Shown piece by piece: positions 17,507 to 26,907 of a stretch of DNA of 64,000 nucleotides. Positions within the stretch are counted from its first letter, which is position 1; every line of letters starts with the position of its first letter. Source of the DNA: Novosphingobium hassiacum (lineage in GTDB: Bacteria > Pseudomonadota > Alphaproteobacteria > Sphingomonadales > Sphingomonadaceae); assembly GCF_014196055.1 (NCBI RefSeq), contig NZ_JACICY010000001.1, forward strand, positions 62,001 to 126,000, in the 5' to 3' direction. The notes below the pieces were generated by a model, which had not been told where the DNA came from, ran no database searches, and saw only the letters and a program-made list of their open reading frames with translations. Made by a program: the position numbers and the translations under genes.

Positions 17507-18403
17507 ATGTCATTGTTCTTCATGCTCGCCGCTGCTGCGGCCTCGCCCGTAGCCAAACCGGTGCCCTCCGCTGGAGAGATCGTTGCGGCTTCGCCTGCCG
17601 CTGATTGGCAGACGATCGCGCCGCAGGATCTGCTGGTCATGGACCTCGCGTCCGATGCTGCGGGCCGCCCGCGCCGCGTGGTGATCCAACTGATGCCGCC
17701 ACCGTTCTCGCAAGGGTGGGTCGGGAACATCCGCAAGCTGGCAGGCGCGCACTGGTGGGATGGCCTTTCGGTCTACCGGGTGCAGGACAACTGGGTTTCG
17801 CAGTGGGGCGATGGAGAGGGCGAGGACAAGTCCAAGGCAAAGCCGCTACCCGCCGGGTTGGCCAAAGTACCGCAGGAACAATACGTTTCGCCGGCGCGGG
17901 TGATGAGCAGCCAGAGCCAGCCCTCGCGCGATGCTTATGCGCCGTCTACGGGTTACTTTGAAGGCTGGCCCATCGCCTACTCGACCAAGTCGAGCTGGCC
18001 GGTGCATTGCTACGGCAGCATCGGTGTCGCCCGCGACAATCCGCCCGATAGCGGTACCGGAGCCGAGCTTTATGCGGTGATCGGCCACGCGCCGCGCCAG
18101 CTGGACCGGAATCTTGCGGTCGTTGGGCGGGTGATCGAGGGCATGCAGCACCTTTCGTCCCTGCCGCGCGGGCCTGCGCCGATGGGGGTCTATGCCAATG
18201 TTGAGGAGCGTACGCCGATTGTGGCGCTCCATCCGGCAACCGAAGTGCCCGATCTGCCGCGCTACGAATATCTTTCGACAACCAGCGGCTCATTCGATCG
18301 TTATGCCGAGGCCAGCGCCAATCATCGCGAGCCATTCTACGTCCAGCCTGCGGGTGGGATCGACATCTGCAACCTCAAGGTTCCGGTGCGACGCAAGAAG
18401 TGA
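17507..18403 (+). CDS. exported cyclophilin-type peptidyl-prolyl isomerase
   Basis: 298 residues. A short hydrophobic start (MSLFFMLAAAAASPVA) suggests export to the periplasm. The body has cyclophilin-like segments: VIQLMPPPFSQGWVGNIRKLAGAHWWDGLSVYRVQDNWVSQWGD (the family core around the active-site strand), SSWPVHCYGSIGVARD, AELYAVIGHAPRQLDRNLAVVGRVIEGM. A substrate-side C-terminal extension (about 240-298) is common in sphingomonad members. Its proposed role is proline isomerisation in folding of envelope proteins. The next gene overlaps its stop by 4 bp. Confidence 0.85.
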   Translation: MSLFFMLAAAAASPVAKPVPSAGEIVAASPAADWQTIAPQDLLVMDLASDAAGRPRRVVIQLMPPPFSQGWVGNIRKLAGAHWWDGLSVYRVQDNWVSQWGDGEGEDKSKAKPLPAGLAKVPQEQYVSPARVMSSQSQPSRDAYAPSTGYFEGWPIAYSTKSSWPVHCYGSIGVARDNPPDSGTGAELYAVIGHAPRQLDRNLAVVGRVIEGMQHLSSLPRGPAPMGVYANVEERTPIVALHPATEVPDLPRYEYLSTTSGSFDRYAEASANHREPFYVQPAGGIDICNLKVPVRRKK

Positions 18404-18720
18404 GCGACGCTGCCTATGAACTGACAACCACGCTCTGGCGTTGGTCCGGCGGCGCTAACGGGGGCGACTGGTTTTTCGCCCCGATCGATGGCGAAGTCGG
18501 CGAAGCGTTGTCTGCGACCGCGTTGATGCACCGGCTGGAAACGGGTCGCCGCGCCGGATGGGGATCGGTCAAGGTCTCGGTGAGCGTGGGCGAGACGCAA
18601 TGGCGGACATCGGCGTTCCCGAGCAAGGCGCAAGGCTGGATGGTTCCGATCAAGGCAGCAGTGCGCAAGGCCGAGGGACTGGTCGAAGGCGAGCCGTTCA
18701 CAATCGAACTGATGTTTTAA
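18400..18720 (+). CDS. DUF1905-domain protein
   Basis: 106 residues from a GTG that overlaps the preceding stop (GTGA). The sequence fits the small beta-barrel DUF1905 family: TTLWRWSGGANGGDWFFAPIDGE at the front, GWGSVKVSVSVGETQWRTSAFP in the middle and a closing block WMVPIKAAVRKAEGL with PFTIELMF. The function of the family is not known. Translational coupling to the cyclophilin gene suggests coexpression. Confidence 0.8.
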   Translation: MSDAAYELTTTLWRWSGGANGGDWFFAPIDGEVGEALSATALMHRLETGRRAGWGSVKVSVSVGETQWRTSAFPSKAQGWMVPIKAAVRKAEGLVEGEPFTIELMF

Positions 18721-18769
18721 CTGATCGCAAGCAAGCTCATACCGACACCCGTTCGTTACGGTCGGCCAT

Positions 18770-21202
18770 TCACCCCCCGCGCAGCACCATTTCCACCGCG
18801 TCGGCGATCTGCTGGACCGAGAACGGCTTGGCGAGGAAGTGCATGTTGGGGATGTCGATTTCCCGCCGTAGATGCTCCTCGGCATAGCCAGACATGAACA
18901 GGAACGGCAGGTCGGGCTTCAACGCGCGGATCTCGCGGGCCATCGCCGGGCCGTCCATCGATGGCATGACCACGTCGGACACCACCAGGTCGAATTCGCC
19001 GCGTCCGATGGCTTCGAGGCCCTCCTCACCGTCGGCGGCAGTGGTCACTTCATAGCCCTGACGCACCAGCGCACGTTCGGCCACGGCGCGGACGGTGTCC
19101 TCATCCTCGACCAGCAGGATGCGCCCGCCGCCGGTCCATTCGCGCTTTGCCTCAACACGTGGGCGCGCCGCCTCGGCGGTTTCCGCAGCGTCGGGCGTAT
19201 GCACGGGCAAATAGATTGTGAAGCGGGTGAATCTGCCCACCTCGCTCTCAGCGAAGATGAAACCGCCTGACTGTTTGACGATGCCGTATACGGTCGAAAG
19301 CCCCAGCCCGGTGCCCTTGCCCTTCTCCTTAGTGGTGAAAAATGGCTCGAAGATTTTACCAATCTGGGCAGGTTTGATGCCGTGTCCGTTATCCTCGACA
19401 ACCAGCGCGGTATAATCGCCGATCGGCAATATTTCGCTCTTCATCGCGCGGACATCGGACGCTGTGACGCGCCGCGTGATCAGCTTGAGCACGCCCCCGC
19501 CCTTCGCTCCGGTCGCGGAAAGCTTGTCGGTGATCGCATCACGCGCGTTCACGGCAAGATTGAGCAGAACCTGCTCCAACTGCGTCGGATCGGCGCGCAC
19601 GAAGCCGAGATCGCGGTCGTGCGTCACCTCAAGCACGATTTTCTCGCCGATCAGCCGCTTGAGCAGCGCCGATACTTCGGCAACGACATCGGGCAGTTGC
19701 AGCACTTGCGGACGCAGCGTCTGCTGGCGCGAAAAAGCGAGCAGCTGCCGGGTCAGCGACGCGGCGCGATTGGAGTTGGCCTTGACCTGCTGGATATCGT
19801 CGTAATCGCTGTCGCCCGGCGTGTGCCGCATCAGCATCAGGTCGCAATAGCCGATGATCGCGGTGAGCACGTTGTTGAAATCATGCGCCACCCCGCCCGC
19901 AAGCTGGCCGACTGCCTGCATCTTGGTGGCCTGCGCGATTTCGCGCTTGAGCCGGGTTTCTTCCGAGGAATCCTTGAGGCTGAGCAGCACCGCACCCTCA
20001 CCCAGCCCGCGTACGCCCGCCAGGCTGAGCGACACGGGTTCTTCGGGCGACGCGCGCAGGCGTACCGCGACATCGCCCGACATCGGCGTGCCCTGCCCGT
20101 AGCGCCGGATTGCATCGGCCAGCGCGCCCTTGTCTTCCTTGATCACCAGATCGGCAGGATACGGCGGCGGGATCGTATCTTCATGTCCGGCGGCGCGCAG
20201 GAAGGCTGCATTCGCAAACAGCATCCGGCCATCCCGGTCGGTCATCGCCAAGCCAAGCGGCAGACGCGAGAGCAGCGCTTCTATCTGTGGAAGCCCGGCG
20301 CGCACTTCCCCGACGCCGCCCTGGTTGTCGATCAGCAGGAACAACGACGCCGTGCGCGCCGGGTCGATATTGGCAAAGCCATCAGGATCGGCAATCGGCA
20401 GGTGGACCAGTCGCACCGGCGTGCGCTTGGTCCCCTCACGCGTATAGAAGATGCGGTCGGCTTCGTCGCTCGCCAGGAACGAAACGAAATCTGCGCCCGC
20501 AAGCTGGGTGGCAGGCTCCCCCGTCGCGCGTACAGCGAAGGCTTCGTTGGCCGAGAGGATTGCCCCTTCGGGCGTGACCACCGCTGATTGAATGCCTTCG
20601 CGAGCCAGCGCCCGGCCCAGCTTACCACCGATGTGCGCCGCCATTTCCGCAACAAGATCGTGACTGGTGACCGGCATGAACCGCCAGACGAGGAAGTCCT
20701 CACCTCGCCCTGCCCGATCGATCTGTGCGCGCCAAGAGCCGCCCTCGCCAACCAGCGCATCGACGCTTGCCGTGCCATCGCGCCATGCCGCGCGCGTCGC
20801 ATCTTCAAGACGGTCGACAGAGGCGCGCTCGAGCGGCAGGCCCGGGGGCGCGCTCGACAGGCCGAACCACTGCGCCATCAAAGCGTTGCCGCAGACCAGG
20901 CGTCCGGCGCGGTCGGTGATCGCGATCGCAGCATCGGGCCGATCTATCGCAGCGTTGGTCACCGACCAGTCGGGCACGGCGAAATCACCGGCTGGCTCAG
21001 CCCGTGCCGGGCGCAGCACAAGCTTCAGCGCTGCGCCGATCGCAGCCACGCCGCCGACGAATCCAGCGGCGACAAGCGGCTGTCCCGATACGCCCCACAA
21101 AAGTCCTGCGCTGGCGATCACCGCACCGGCGAGCATGGCCCAATCCCGCAAATGCACGGAAGCGTTCTCGCGCGCCTCGGTCTGTGCCACGGTCGACGGC
21201 AT
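18770..21202 (-). CDS. cckA: hybrid histidine kinase CckA
   Basis: 810 residues; the ATG at 21202 overlaps the upstream stop by one base (TGATG). Two membrane helices (about 20-66) are followed by PAS-like regions (about 85-175, 195-290 and 305-410), a HisKA domain with GGVAHDFNNVLTAIIGYCDLML (phospho-His about H440), an HATPase domain (NLAVNARDAI, GTGLGLSTVYGI) and a C-terminal receiver (SDVVMPSMDGP with the phosphorylated Asp, AKPF). The segment between H box and N box (DDIQQVKANSNRAASLTRQL, FSRQQTLRPQ) is diagnostic of CckA. It feeds the ChpT-CtrA phosphorelay controlling cell cycle, motility and, in many relatives, gene-transfer agents. It is conserved next to DUF2062 in this order. Confidence 0.95.
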   Translation of the reverse strand: MPSTVAQTEARENASVHLRDWAMLAGAVIASAGLLWGVSGQPLVAAGFVGGVAAIGAALKLVLRPARAEPAGDFAVPDWSVTNAAIDRPDAAIAITDRAGRLVCGNALMAQWFGLSSAPPGLPLERASVDRLEDATRAAWRDGTASVDALVGEGGSWRAQIDRAGRGEDFLVWRFMPVTSHDLVAEMAAHIGGKLGRALAREGIQSAVVTPEGAILSANEAFAVRATGEPATQLAGADFVSFLASDEADRIFYTREGTKRTPVRLVHLPIADPDGFANIDPARTASLFLLIDNQGGVGEVRAGLPQIEALLSRLPLGLAMTDRDGRMLFANAAFLRAAGHEDTIPPPYPADLVIKEDKGALADAIRRYGQGTPMSGDVAVRLRASPEEPVSLSLAGVRGLGEGAVLLSLKDSSEETRLKREIAQATKMQAVGQLAGGVAHDFNNVLTAIIGYCDLMLMRHTPGDSDYDDIQQVKANSNRAASLTRQLLAFSRQQTLRPQVLQLPDVVAEVSALLKRLIGEKIVLEVTHDRDLGFVRADPTQLEQVLLNLAVNARDAITDKLSATGAKGGGVLKLITRRVTASDVRAMKSEILPIGDYTALVVEDNGHGIKPAQIGKIFEPFFTTKEKGKGTGLGLSTVYGIVKQSGGFIFAESEVGRFTRFTIYLPVHTPDAAETAEAARPRVEAKREWTGGGRILLVEDEDTVRAVAERALVRQGYEVTTAADGEEGLEAIGRGEFDLVVSDVVMPSMDGPAMAREIRALKPDLPFLFMSGYAEEHLRREIDIPNMHFLAKPFSVQQIADAVEMVLRGG

Positions 21203-21762
21203 CAGTCGGGAAAATCGCGGGCGGCAGATCGCATCAGGCGAACCTTGCGCTTGTGCGCGGTCCACCAGCGCCAGCCGATTGCGGACAGAAGATATCCCAC
21301 TACCGCCGAGACCACCGCGATCAGGAACAGGCCGATGATTAGCGATGGCGCAGCGTCAGATCCGAGCCAAGCGAGCCAATCCCCCACGCTGGCCCCGCGC
21401 GTAGTCAATTCGCGCACCGTCGAAAAGTCGGCGTGATAGCCGAAGCTGTTGCCCACCCAGATCGCTCCCGGCAGAAATACGAACAGCGTGGTGGGGGGGA
21501 TCGATATGAAGGTCATCAGCACGGCCAGCGGGATATTGCCGCGAACCGGCACGCACATCAGCGCGGCGCCGACGATCTGGACGCCCGGAATAAGCGCGAA
21601 GATGCCGATGAACAGTCCGGCAGCGACGCCACGCGGGACGGAGCGCCGCGTAAAGCGCCACAGTTCGTGGCGCACGGTCAGCGGGCGTGCGAAACGATTG
21701 TGTTCCAGCTGCTCACGCGTCGGCATGTTGCGCTTGGCCCAGGTAACGATCTTGTCGAACAT
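21202..21762 (-). CDS. DUF2062 membrane protein
   Basis: 186 residues. Characteristic DUF2062 features: RHELWRFTRRSVPRGVAAGLFIGIF near the front, PGVQIVGAALMCVPVRGNIPLAVLMTFISIPPTT, an aromatic loop, and a last hydrophobic helix (about 140-165) before a basic tail. Three or four membrane segments. Function unknown. The stop codon overlaps the cckA start, so the two are translated together. Confidence 0.85.
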   Translation of the reverse strand: MFDKIVTWAKRNMPTREQLEHNRFARPLTVRHELWRFTRRSVPRGVAAGLFIGIFALIPGVQIVGAALMCVPVRGNIPLAVLMTFISIPPTTLFVFLPGAIWVGNSFGYHADFSTVRELTTRGASVGDWLAWLGSDAAPSLIIGLFLIAVVSAVVGYLLSAIGWRWWTAHKRKVRLMRSAARDFPD

Positions 21763-21860
21763 TTCGCTTGTCGTTTACCCGTTTCCCGTTCGCCCCGCCA
21801 CGGGACGATGATCGCAATTAGACGAAGGCGCCTTACCGGACGGTGAAGTGCATCACGCCG

Positions 21861-22343
21861 TCACCCGTTTTCCTTCATGATCCGGGCCTTGTCGCGCTTC
21901 CAGTCGCGATCCTTCATCACGCCGCGCTTGTCGGCGTTGTTCTTGCCCTTGGCCAGCGCCAGCTCCACTTTCGCGCGGCCACGGCTGTTGAAGTAGATCG
22001 ACAGCGGCACCAGCGTCATGCCCTTGCGCTCGACCGCCCCGTGAAACTTGGCAATCTGGCGTTCCTTCAGCAGCAGCTTGCGCGGCCGCTTGGGGACGTG
22101 GTTGTTGCGGTTGCCGTGGCTGAATTCGGGGACGTTGGAATTGATCAGCCACACCTCGCCGTTCTTCACCTCGGCATAGGATTCGGCGATCGAACCTTCG
22201 CCGAAGCGCAGCGATTTGACCTCGGTACCGGTCAGGCAGATGCCCGCCTCGTACCTGTCTTCGATGAAATACTCGAACCGTGCGCGCCGGTTTTCGGCGA
22301 CGACTTTGGTTTTCTCGAACTCGGGATTTACGGGACGGGCCAT
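21861..22343 (-). CDS. smpB: SsrA-binding protein SmpB
   Basis: 160 residues from the ATG at 22343 ([26 protein letters not shown]...). It has the whole SmpB fold: [24 protein letters not shown], an OB-type barrel, [17 protein letters not shown] and a basic tail [19 protein letters not shown] that enters the mRNA channel. It delivers tmRNA to stalled ribosomes. The upstream ATG four codons earlier is less likely. It lies downstream of dapA in the same direction with a 70-bp gap. Confidence 0.96.
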   Translation of the reverse strand: MARPVNPEFEKTKVVAENRRARFEYFIEDRYEAGICLTGTEVKSLRFGEGSIAESYAEVKNGEVWLINSNVPEFSHGNRNNHVPKRPRKLLLKERQIAKFHGAVERKGMTLVPLSIYFNSRGRAKVELALAKGKNNADKRGVMKDRDWKRDKARIMKENG

Positions 22344-22412
22344 GATGGAGCCCATGTAGGCGCTGGCCCGGCAAAGCGGAAGTGGGACTTCACACTTTGT
22401 CGAGCCATAGCA

Positions 22413-23294
22413 TCAAACCAGACCGGCGTGCTCCAGCGCGGCGTCCACCGCAGCGCGTGCTTCGGCGTTGCAAGCAACCATCGGCAGGCGCAGTTCATCG
22501 GAAATGTCGGGGAAGATGCGGCTGAGCGCGTACTTGACCGGCCCCGGCGATGCATCTTCGAACATCGCGTAGTGCAGCGGGTAAAGCTTGTCGTTGAGCT
22601 CGCGCGCCTTTTCGAAGTCGTTTGCAGCACATGCCGCCTGAAAATCCGCGCAAAGCTTCGGCGCGACGTTTGCCGTCACCGAAATGCAGCCGACTGCGCC
22701 CGCCGCATTGGCCGGCAGCGCCAGTTCATCGTCGCCCGACATCTGGCAGAAGTGCTTGCCGATGCCCATGCGGTGATCGGTGACGCGCGACAGGTCGCCG
22801 CTGGCATCCTTAATGGCAACGATCTTGTCGGGATACCGCAGGGCCAGTTCGCATACGGTTTCAGGCAGGATGTCGGTCACCGTGCGGCCGGGCACATTGT
22901 AGAGCACGATCGGCAGGTCGTTATGTTCGGCCAGATAGCTGAAGTGCGCGATGATCCCGGCCTGGCTTGGCCGATTATAGTACGGCGCAACACAGAGCGC
23001 GGCCTGGGCTCCGCACTTTCGGGCGAAATTCATGTGGAGCAGTGCGTTCATCGTATCGTTGCTGCCGCAGCCTGCGATCACCGGCACGCGCCCCGCGACC
23101 TGTTCGACGCAGACTTCGATCACGCGATGATGTTCGGCATTGGACAGCGTGGATGCCTCGCCTGTGGTGCCACAGGGGACCAGCGCGGACGAGCCGTTCT
23201 CAATCTGCCAGTCGACCAGGCGACGGAAGCTTTTCTCGTCAAACGCTCCGTCGCGAAAAGGAGTCACAAGGGCCGGAATGGAACCGGAAAACAT
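22413..23294 (-). CDS. dapA: 4-hydroxy-tetrahydrodipicolinate synthase
   Basis: 293 residues from the ATG at 23294 (MFSGSIPALVTPF), the usual DapA start; the frame stays open for 104 codons upstream but overlaps the divergent promoter region and slt. TIM-barrel aldolase: CGTTGEASTL pocket, ALCVAPYYNRPSQ, IVLYNVPGRT (active Tyr) and IVAIKDASGD (Schiff-base Lys about 160). It condenses pyruvate with aspartate semialdehyde, the first step to diaminopimelate and lysine, so it feeds peptidoglycan synthesis. Diverges from slt across 100 bp. Confidence 0.96.
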   Translation of the reverse strand: MFSGSIPALVTPFRDGAFDEKSFRRLVDWQIENGSSALVPCGTTGEASTLSNAEHHRVIEVCVEQVAGRVPVIAGCGSNDTMNALLHMNFARKCGAQAALCVAPYYNRPSQAGIIAHFSYLAEHNDLPIVLYNVPGRTVTDILPETVCELALRYPDKIVAIKDASGDLSRVTDHRMGIGKHFCQMSGDDELALPANAAGAVGCISVTANVAPKLCADFQAACAANDFEKARELNDKLYPLHYAMFEDASPGPVKYALSRIFPDISDELRLPMVACNAEARAAVDAALEHAGLV

Positions 23295-23394
23295 GGACAT
23301 TACCCCATAGTTTGTCGCATGATCGCGAACGGAATTTGCGATGTCAAACCCACAGGGGGTCTGTTCAGCGCCCGATAAGGAGCCGCTCCATAGT

Positions 23395-25413
23395 ATGTCC
23401 GGCATGGACGTGAAAGCCTTGATATTGCGCTGGGGGGTTGCAGGCGTGCTTCTCCAGACCGTTGCCGCGTCGAGCGCGGTGCATGCCAGTGGCTCCGACG
23501 GGACCAACGGCGCGGAATGGGATCGTGCGCGTGCGAATCTGGTCGCCAGCCAAGGCGGCCCGATGACGGCGGCGGTCGATCGGTGGAAACTGCTGACCTC
23601 GTCCAACCGCTTCGGCTTTTCGGACTATTCAAATTTCGTGCTGTCGTATCCTGGCTTCCCGGATGAAGACAAGCTGCGCCGCTATGCCGAACTTTCGCTG
23701 GAACGCGAATTCGCCGATGCACCGCGTCTGGTTGCCTATTTCGACCGCAAGCCACCGCTGACCAACCTGGGCCGCGCACAATACGCGCTGGCACTGATGT
23801 CGCTCGGCCGCACCGAAGCGCGCGATGTCGCGCGCGCGGCGTGGCGCGGTGGCGTGATGAGCGACGCTGCCGAAACCGCGTTGCTCTCGGCTTATGGCTC
23901 CACCTTCACGCTCGACGATCATGACGCACGGATGGATGCGCTGCTGTGGTCGGGCGCTACCGATCAGGCCGCGCGCCAGCTTGTCTGGGTCAGCCCCGCG
24001 CGCAAGGCGGTCGATGGTGCCCGCCTTGCCGCGATGCAGGGCGGCGATCCCTATGCGGTGCTGGCCAGCCAATCAGCGGTTACCCCGACCGCTGATCCGG
24101 GCTTCATTTTTCAGCGCGTGCGCCAGTTGCGCAAATCGGGCCAAGGCGCTGCTGCGCGAGATTTTCTCGCCAATCGCCCGCTGCTCGCCCGGCGTCCGCT
24201 TGATGCTGAAAAGTGGGTTGAGGAACTGCTGGTCAACGCCCGCGCCGCTGCCAATGCCGGCGACGCCCGCAGTGCAATGCGGATCGCAGGCGGAATCGAC
24301 GACGCTTTCAGTCCCGGTGAAGACATCAGCCAGGCAGAATTCGGCCTGCGTGACGATTACACATCGCTGATGTGGCTCGGCGGAACACAGGCCCTCTCGA
24401 ACCTCGGCGATGGCGCGAGCGCGGCACCACTGTTCTACCGCTATGGTGCAGCGGCGCGCACGCCAGGCACCCGCTCGAAGGGCTTTTATTGGGCAGGCAA
24501 GGCTTCGGCCCGCGCTGGCAAACAGGCCGACGCGCAACGCTACTTTCAGATGGCCGCGCAATACGCCGATCAATATTACGGGTTGCTCGCACTCGAGCGC
24601 CTCGGCCGTCCGGTGCCGACCTTCGCGGTCGACTCCAACGCGCAAATCTCACCTGACGAACGCAGCCGATTCTACGCGCAGCCGCTGACGCTGGCGGTGC
24701 GCGAGGTTGCGCGCAGCGGCGACTGGAAAACCACCGTCCGCTTCTTCAAGGAAATCGCCGAACAGCAGCAGACCGAGGCGCAGCACATGATGGTCGCAGG
24801 GCTCGCCCGCGATCTCGGGCGGCGCGATTTGGGCGTGATCGTCGGACAGGCCGCCGCAGCGCGCGGGTTCCTCGACTTCCAGCACATCGCCTTCCCGCTA
24901 ATCCCGGTGCCGATGGGGCATGAAAGCAAATGGACCGCGATCCACGCGATCAGCCGTCAAGAAAGCCAATTCGCGCAGAACGCTGTCAGCCACGCTGGCG
25001 CGCGCGGGCTAATGCAGCTGATGCCGGGCACCGCCAACGAACAGGCGGGCAAGCTTGGCATGTCGTACAATGCTTCGTCGCTGATCGGAGACCCGAACTA
25101 CAACATCATGCTGGGTTCGGGTTATTTCCAGCGGATGCTCGACTACTACGGCGGATCGTGGCCGCTGGCAGTGGCAGCCTACAACGCCGGCCCGGGTAAT
25201 GTGAACAAGTTCCTGCGCGCCAACGGCGATCCGCGCAACGGCGGCATCGACTGGGTAGACTGGATCGAAAAGATCCCGCTGTCCGAAACCCGCAACTACG
25301 TTCAGCGCGTGCTGGAAAACGCGGTGGTCTACGAAGCGATGAACCCCCAGTTCGCAAGGTATCGCGGGAGCAACCCGATGAGTTACTATATCGGGAAGCG
25401 GGAGCCGGGGTAG
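23395..25413 (+). CDS. soluble lytic murein transglycosylase (Slt)
   Basis: 672 residues from the ATG at 23395 (AAGGAG upstream). An earlier ATG at 23341 would put the signal peptide too far inside. A signal segment is present (LILRWGVAGVLLQTVAASSAVHASG). A long alpha-helical superhelix (about 40-490) resembles the U domain of E. coli Slt70. The C-terminal SLT domain (about 510-640) has the catalytic Glu in ISRQESQF, then AGARGLMQLMPGTA and AVAAYNAGPGN. It cleaves glycan strands giving 1,6-anhydromuropeptides in the periplasm. The peptidoglycan role fits neighbouring dapA. Confidence 0.93.
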   Translation: MSGMDVKALILRWGVAGVLLQTVAASSAVHASGSDGTNGAEWDRARANLVASQGGPMTAAVDRWKLLTSSNRFGFSDYSNFVLSYPGFPDEDKLRRYAELSLEREFADAPRLVAYFDRKPPLTNLGRAQYALALMSLGRTEARDVARAAWRGGVMSDAAETALLSAYGSTFTLDDHDARMDALLWSGATDQAARQLVWVSPARKAVDGARLAAMQGGDPYAVLASQSAVTPTADPGFIFQRVRQLRKSGQGAAARDFLANRPLLARRPLDAEKWVEELLVNARAAANAGDARSAMRIAGGIDDAFSPGEDISQAEFGLRDDYTSLMWLGGTQALSNLGDGASAAPLFYRYGAAARTPGTRSKGFYWAGKASARAGKQADAQRYFQMAAQYADQYYGLLALERLGRPVPTFAVDSNAQISPDERSRFYAQPLTLAVREVARSGDWKTTVRFFKEIAEQQQTEAQHMMVAGLARDLGRRDLGVIVGQAAAARGFLDFQHIAFPLIPVPMGHESKWTAIHAISRQESQFAQNAVSHAGARGLMQLMPGTANEQAGKLGMSYNASSLIGDPNYNIMLGSGYFQRMLDYYGGSWPLAVAAYNAGPGNVNKFLRANGDPRNGGIDWVDWIEKIPLSETRNYVQRVLENAVVYEAMNPQFARYRGSNPMSYYIGKREPG

Positions 25414-25429
25414 CCGCCTTCTAATCATT

Positions 25430-25516
25430 CGTCTTCCCGGACTTGATCCGGGATGAGGCTATCTTGCCCGACCGCAAAAAGGAACAGCCTCATCCCGGGT
25501 CAAGCCCGGGAAGACG
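25430..25516. repeat. intergenic long palindromic repeat
   Basis: Two 31-bp arms (25430-25460 and 25486-25516) are inverted copies with only a few mismatches, each containing CCCGG-N-TTGA/CAAG-CCCGG and GGATGAGGCT or its complement, with a 25-bp spacer. It lies 17 bp after the slt stop. It looks like a repeated extragenic palindrome; it could also act as a transcription end for slt. Confidence 0.75.
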
Positions 25517-25584
25517 TGAATGTGCGATAGGATTTATTGCTGTCGCTATTGTCCCAGCCTCCCCTCACCTTGTAAAGTCACCCC

Positions 25585-26070
25585 ATGAAGCCCGACGGCC
25601 ATCCCATTACCCCCGCAGGGTTCGCCGCCTTGCGCGCGCGTTACGATCTGCTGCTCGGAACCGAGCGGCCTGCGATCGTCGAGATCGTCAGTTGGGCGGC
25701 TGGTAATGGCGACCGCAGCGAAAACGGCGACTATCTCTATGGCCGCAAGCGGATGCGGGAGATTGATCGGGAGTTGGCGTTTCTGGCGCGGCGGATGAAG
25801 GCGTCGCGCGTGGTCGATCCTTCGCTGATGGGAGACCGCAGCCGGGTGCTGTTCGGCGCAAGGGTCGAGATCGCTGACGAGGACGACAACCGCCGCATCC
25901 TCACCATCGTCGGCGATGACGAGCAGGACGCGACCAACAACCAGATCGGATGGAGCGCGCCCATTGCCAAGGCCCTGCGCGGGGCTCGCGTGGGCGATTT
26001 GCGCACGGTGCGGCTGCCTTCGGGCGAGAAGGAGTGGGAAATCATGGCCGTTTCCTATCCCGATTCCTGA
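25585..26070 (+). CDS. greB: transcription elongation factor GreB
   Basis: 161 residues. It has the Gre coiled-coil N-domain with the GreB signature AAGNGDRSENGDYLYGRKRMREIDREL (Asp/Glu pair at its tip) and the FKBP-like C-domain (VLFGARVEIADEDDN, TIVGDDEQDATNNQIGWSAPIAKAL, VRLPSGEKEWEI). GreB inserts into the RNA polymerase secondary channel and triggers cleavage of backtracked RNA. The gene begins a four-gene run with almost no gaps (greB, histidine phosphatase, DUF4169, exported protein). Confidence 0.92.
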   Translation: MKPDGHPITPAGFAALRARYDLLLGTERPAIVEIVSWAAGNGDRSENGDYLYGRKRMREIDRELAFLARRMKASRVVDPSLMGDRSRVLFGARVEIADEDDNRRILTIVGDDEQDATNNQIGWSAPIAKALRGARVGDLRTVRLPSGEKEWEIMAVSYPDS

Positions 26071-26074
26071 CGCT

Positions 26075-26728
26075 ATGACCGGCCCCATGAAAACCCGAAT
26101 GAAAATGGGCCGCTTCTTCATCATGCGCCACGGCGAGACGGTGTACAACGCCACCCGCCGCCTTCAGGCGAACCACATGCACACCCCGCTGACCCGCCAG
26201 GGCTTCGATCAGGCAGTCGCGATGGGCTGCGCCTTGCGCGCCGAACTCGGTGAACGCCCGCAGGTAACGCTGCACATCTCCGACACCGGACGCGCGCTGC
26301 AAACCGCCGCGTTGATCGCCGAGGAACTGGGCATCGACTGGTTCGCATCGCGCCGCACGATGGATCTCAAGGAAATCGACATGGGATCGTGGTGCGGTCG
26401 CTCCTACGACGAGGTCGAAGGCGAAGTCGGCCCGATCGTGATCGAGGACCATCTGCTCCGCCCCGCCCCCGATGGCGAGGACTACCCGATGATCGCGGCG
26501 CGCCTCAATCGCTGGCTCGAGGAACTCGGCGATCCGGGTGGCGATCACATCGTTGTCATGCACGGCATTTCCAGCCGCGTGCTGCGCGGGATCATGGGCA
26601 GCTATCCCATCCACCCGCTCCATGGCGCGCCGATCGCGCCATCGCTGGTGCAGGGGTCGATTTCTCTGGTCGAGGGCGGCGCCGAGCGCACGCTCTTCGG
26701 ATCTGAGCGCGGAACCGAACACGCCTGA
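26075..26728 (+). CDS. histidine phosphatase (phosphoglycerate-mutase-like)
   Basis: 217 residues. FFIMRHGETVYN holds the phosphorylated His; VVMHGISSRVLRG holds the second catalytic His; a Glu/Asp acid lies in MDLKEIDMG. The family includes phosphoglycerate mutases, cobalamin pathway phosphatases and SixA-type enzymes; the substrate here is unknown. The start at 26075 follows the greB stop by 4 bp; a Met at 26087 is an alternative. Its stop overlaps the next start (TGATG). Confidence 0.88.
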   Translation: MTGPMKTRMKMGRFFIMRHGETVYNATRRLQANHMHTPLTRQGFDQAVAMGCALRAELGERPQVTLHISDTGRALQTAALIAEELGIDWFASRRTMDLKEIDMGSWCGRSYDEVEGEVGPIVIEDHLLRPAPDGEDYPMIAARLNRWLEELGDPGGDHIVVMHGISSRVLRGIMGSYPIHPLHGAPIAPSLVQGSISLVEGGAERTLFGSERGTEHA

Positions 26729-26907
26729 TGGGCGAAGTCGTCAGCTTGGGCAAGGCACGCAAGGCCAAAGCGCGCGAGGATCGCGAGACGCAGGCGCAGG
26801 CCAATCGCGCCAAGTTCGGTCGGACGAAGGCCGAAAAGATGCGCGACAAGTCGGACGGCGACCGCGCAGCCCGCCTTCTCGACGGCGCACGCAGGGACGA
26901 GCCATGA
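26728..26907 (+). CDS. small DUF4169-type basic protein
   Basis: 59 residues, highly charged: MGEVVSLGKARKAKAREDR, then KFGRTKAEKMRDKSDGDRA and a short tail ending RRDEP. This pattern matches the alphaproteobacterial DUF4169 family (function unknown). The start overlaps the phosphatase stop by one base and its own stop overlaps the next start by four (ATGA), so translation is coupled across three genes. Confidence 0.8.
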   Translation: MGEVVSLGKARKAKAREDRETQAQANRAKFGRTKAEKMRDKSDGDRAARLLDGARRDEP

